Assembly (NCBI GenBank): GCA_910584435.1
Contig: CAJUAP010000041.1
Coordinates: 1 to 34,838, forward strand
DNA: 34,838 nucleotides
DNA from: an uncultured Acetatifactor sp.
GTDB taxonomy: Bacteria; Bacillota; Clostridia; Lachnospirales; Lachnospiraceae
Reading direction: 5' to 3'
This document shows positions 32,701 through 34,838 of the stretch, in pieces (within the stretch, counting starts at the first letter, position 1; the number at the start of each line of letters is the position of its first letter). The translations under genes were made by a program, and so were the position numbers. The notes under the pieces were generated by a model. That model was not told the origin of the DNA. It did no database searches and worked only from the letters and a program-made list of their open reading frames with translations.

Positions 32701-34838
32701 TATATTCCATATCAACCAGGAATATCTTGGAAGTTTGGCAGTAGGTGAATATAGCTTTAATGCCCATGTGCCCTATATGGACGGCCAAAACAGAAGGCGG
32801 ACATATATTTATAACTTTACAGTGAGCATTGTACCGGTGATTGAAGTAGAGAATCCGGTGATAGAGCTTTCGGAGGAGCGCTTTCATTATGACGGGAAAG
32901 CGAATACCCCTTCTGTGGTGGTGAAGGATGGGGATACGATTATTCCCACAGAGGAATATGAGGTCAGTTATCGGGACAACACTGATGTGGGTACTGCGGT
33001 GGTGGTTATTACAGATAAGACAGGCGGAAGATATACGGTAAACGGAAGCCGTACTTTTGAAATCATAAATGAGTATAAGGCGGAGAACGGAACAGATTAT
33101 TCGGCAGTCCTGAATGAAAACGGCTGGGCAAACGGTGACTTTGTCATAAGTGCCGGGGATGGTTTCTTGCTTTCTACAGGGAACACTCTGGCGGATCAAT
33201 GGGTGGCCTCTTTGGAACGAACGGAGGAAACCGCAGACGGTTCTGTGACATTTTATTGTAAAAATACAGAGACAGGGCTGATTTCCCTGGCAGTCACGGA
33301 GAATTATAAGCTTGACAGGACGGCTCCGATGGGATATGATATTCAATTTAACGGAAATTCTGTGAAGACAGCGCTGGAGAATATTGCCTATGCAGGGGTG
33401 TATGGGGAGAGCGTGGAGGTAGGACTTACGGCGGAGGATGACCTGAGCGGAATCGGCCGAATCTCATACCTTCAGTCCGAAGGCATATTGACGCAAGAGC
33501 AGTTAGAAAATGCCGGAGGGTGGATAAACGGAGAGGAATTTAAGGTATCTGCCGAAGACGGGAAGAAGTTTATCGTCTACGGAAAAGCGGTTGACCAGGC
33601 TGGAAATACGGTGTATTTTGCCTCGGAAGGCGGAGAATTTGACCTGAAGGGGCCGGAAGTAGGAGGAGTGGAATCAGGGGGCATTTATTATGTTACACAG
33701 GTGGTTCATGTGACGGATGCCCATCCAGGTGTGGTGATTCTGAACGGAGAGCCGGTTTCCGGGGATGTGATTCTTCCGGGGAACAGGGAGGCCGTATATA
33801 TCATAAGGGCTGTGGATCTGGTGGGAAATGAAACGGTTGTCACAGTAACAATGAAATCTGTCAACAGCCTCATGGAGCCCATACGGGAACTTACGGAGAA
33901 CAATGTCACATCCGATGACGGGGAGAAGGTTCTGCAGGTGCTGGAAACGGCAGAGAACGCTCTTGGCGGGAATGCGTCCCTGGAGGAAAGAAAAGCGCTG
34001 CAGACGGTGATTGCCGCATGTAAGGCGCTGGACGAAAGGCTTGAGGCGATTGAGAAGGAATATGACCGCATGGAGAGCGAGGCTGACAGTATATTGCAGA
34101 ATCCTGTAAAGCTGACGGACCAGGGGGCTTTGGAGAAAGTTGAGGAAGGATTAGGGAAGCTTTTGGAGGAATATGGCAGTAATTACACGGAAGAGGAAAG
34201 AAGCCGGATTGAGGCAGATTTACTCCGTGTGAAGGAAGCGCTGGAAAGCATTCGGAAAGTTCAAAGGGTGGAGAATATTATGGCTGCCCTTCCTGACGCG
34301 GAAGGCGTAAGCCCGGATAATGCTGAGGCTGAAGAGGCGGCAAAGCAGGCCAAGGCTCTGTGGGAGGCTTTGACGGAATATGAAAAAACGCTTGTGGATA
34401 CGGGCAGACTGGAAAAGCTTCTGGCGGCGCTGAAGGATTACAGGATATTGGAAGGTGATGGCAGCGAATGGACAAAGGAAACAGAAAGGGATATTACCTT
34501 CAAGGCCAATGGCGCCATTGAGAAGTTTGTGGGTATTCTAATCGATGGACGTTCTGTGGAATCGGAATTATTTACGGTATCCAGGGGCAGTACCATTATT
34601 ACTTTAAAGGAGGGGTTGGTTAAAATGCTTCCTGTGGGAACGCACAGTCTGACTGTTCTGTATTCCAATGGGGAGACCTCCGCGGTGTTTGAGATTCTGG
34701 AAGAAAGCAGTTCTGACGGGGAGAAAGATCCTGACAACGGAAATGAAACGCCGGGTACCGGGGAGGAGAACCCTGGCAACGGAAATGAAACGCCGGGTAC
34801 CGGGGAGGAGAACCCTGGCAACGGAAATGAAACGCCGG
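29744..34838 (+). CDS. Giant secreted surface protein with beta-helix and FIVAR-like domains, 3' end beyond window
   Basis: The open frame runs about 1698 codons to the window edge. A signal peptide (residues 1-33, ending AVAVAA) is followed by a Gln/Glu/Gly-rich region to about 190 with a degenerate five-residue QEG repeat (SQEGI, PQEGI) and a 15-residue duplication. Residues about 300-530 have a Gly-rich repeat (VxVxGGxVxxIYGGG), likely a beta-helix. Ig-like segments follow (for example VENPVIELSEERFHYDGK, about 1035-1105). A helical FIVAR-like region is at about 1370-1565, a common Firmicute surface domain at about 1571-1659, and then NETPGTGEENPG repeats. Anchor signals, if any, lie beyond the window. 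Role in adhesion or glycan binding is inferred. Start ATG has a weak site (GGGAAG). Confidence 0.85.
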   Translation, partial: MKGRYYRHVMRLITAGVMALSVLSPVEVAVAASMDRGDVIQETLPGADEELSAEGRGVGEAVPEGAALSGMNFSGTGAEGAVSPGTDFSGTGAEGAVQNGPPQNGELLEGVPQEETSQEGISQEGIIQEGNPQGEVSQNGVSHEGIPQEEVFWNGASQEGTLQNGNLQEGIPQAGTLQEGAAANGELPGAALAALAPEERSSGEVTYEIRQDYVYSIYANGQPLLIAASEEAGYAELYIDANRNGIGEPGEEITYLRGSGENGGIFYREGAGYFLCNTAVYGGAKEGDCQYDTCVTLTGPAENKTVDAIYGGNASGTLSGNACVNITGGNVRIVFGGNAGGILTGDTCVKMSGGIAEFVFGGGDGGETNGNTSVEVTGGCITNRIVGGNGTGQINGSTFVSVENAQVGYVFGGNEVSGIVTGDTNLVFGDKTLATGWIYGGGAGYSNDVITEVAGSTNITINGGEFQQNIYGGGGWRGAAVGASNIVINGGSVPYDVYGGGEEQSYVAGKASITVNGGDVNRIYASGAGFNNTAAEVGEAAICLNGGKVDWFSALTLEENDKVLINGGLSFELSGDSFSDITCWFGFSGHSVSLNDVNVAFRNAAVDTCMFYASVRGSMSLSFDNAYVKSLYLAGNVLRDAEEAALSYVNCGSEEKSWREQPSLTGSHLDGNKFTTILMKDSYMNFKDDSFTTMDNTLRACTEKLIVDGGALRVIGLMISDMPPTEFRNVPLLLRSGSSEAIHFDEIPVGNARIQWMNDDGTVPADKKDRVIAEAPTEAPNRLFASGYPDYVLKTVSVARGVSEGGIMWWGKGWCAGTSEQLCNCQLVTSCLETEVFPLAEGDDGTIAVLRDVQTGSTAYSQNCEVVEHEGTAVAVAYSLISEGTTAPGAAIDGDQLTVRGTGRVHVQTTQYLNGKNIAYDSYIQFLEVPDSDSFTYTEGLAEELSLSFGGTNAETVTNYAMLWSNTEHQFVSQTDYSVTLEEETVIFHINQEYLGSLAVGEYSFNAHVPYMDGQNRRRTYIYNFTVSIVPVIEVENPVIELSEERFHYDGKANTPSVVVKDGDTIIPTEEYEVSYRDNTDVGTAVVVITDKTGGRYTVNGSRTFEIINEYKAENGTDYSAVLNENGWANGDFVISAGDGFLLSTGNTLADQWVASLERTEETADGSVTFYCKNTETGLISLAVTENYKLDRTAPMGYDIQFNGNSVKTALENIAYAGVYGESVEVGLTAEDDLSGIGRISYLQSEGILTQEQLENAGGWINGEEFKVSAEDGKKFIVYGKAVDQAGNTVYFASEGGEFDLKGPEVGGVESGGIYYVTQVVHVTDAHPGVVILNGEPVSGDVILPGNREAVYIIRAVDLVGNETVVTVTMKSVNSLMEPIRELTENNVTSDDGEKVLQVLETAENALGGNASLEERKALQTVIAACKALDERLEAIEKEYDRMESEADSILQNPVKLTDQGALEKVEEGLGKLLEEYGSNYTEEERSRIEADLLRVKEALESIRKVQRVENIMAALPDAEGVSPDNAEAEEAAKQAKALWEALTEYEKTLVDTGRLEKLLAALKDYRILEGDGSEWTKETERDITFKANGAIEKFVGILIDGRSVESELFTVSRGSTIITLKEGLVKMLPVGTHSLTVLYSNGETSAVFEILEESSSDGEKDPDNGNETPGTGEENPGNGNETPGTGEENPGNGNETP
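29960..30034 (+). repeat. 30-bp direct duplication at the N-terminus of the surface protein
   Basis: The 30-bp segment encoding FSGTGAEGAV occurs at 29960 and again 45 bp later at 30005, giving a 15-residue period. The following region to about 30290 is a decayed array of QEG pentapeptides. Confidence 0.8.
34736..34838 (+). repeat. 42-bp tandem repeats in the surface protein, cut by window edge
   Basis: Units beginning at 34736, 34778 and 34820 are nearly identical and encode NGNETPGTGEENPG. The third is incomplete at the edge, so the copy number is unknown. Pro/Gly-rich repeats like this usually span the cell wall before an anchor. Confidence 0.9.

Overview
The window looks like a chromosomal stretch of a spore-forming gut Firmicute, most likely a Lachnospiraceae or related Clostridia. 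This rests on a valine T-box ahead of valS, a complete spoIIAA-spoIIAB-sigF sporulation operon, a CIRCE-controlled Hsp20 gene, AAAGGAG-type ribosome binding sites and moderate GC content. No rRNA, tRNA, CRISPR array, transposase or phage gene was recognised.

Layout. Positions 1-11254 are mostly housekeeping: the end of a Cof-type HAD phosphatase; a T-box leader and valS; a broken Nudix gene; folC overlapping an unlisted 51-residue gene and a zinc-ribbon/TPR membrane protein; the spoIIA operon; a membrane-anchored GH25 lysozyme; and a convergent DEDDh exonuclease. Positions 11393-25856 are an accessory sugar-degradation region. It holds a GH106-like protein behind a strongly structured leader, an alpha/beta-hydrolase esterase, and a GH42 - GH28 - GH106-like operon. 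None of these enzymes shows a signal peptide, so they probably act on imported plant oligosaccharides of pectin or rhamnogalacturonan type (inference). Among them sit a methyltransferase-HAD-Nudix operon on the minus strand, a DUF6512-like membrane protein, a possible type I toxin locus and the Hsp20 gene.

Positions 26237-34838 hold a leucine-rich-repeat protein, a LytTR response regulator with a GHKL sensor kinase, and the start of a giant secreted surface protein (about 1700 codons visible, running off the window). An 11-base motif within a dyad is shared between the leader of the LRR gene and a duplicated 73-bp unit between the two-component system and the surface-protein gene, suggesting one local regulatory circuit (inference).

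The most notable non-coding structure is a short MITE-like element. Its full copy (25871-26012) has perfect 16-bp terminal inverted repeats and a 6-bp flanking direct repeat. Partial or decayed relatives lie near 806, 14881, 17226, 20118 and 26143. They bracket the GH42-GH28-GH106 cassette in opposite orientation and also border the methyltransferase-HAD-Nudix operon.
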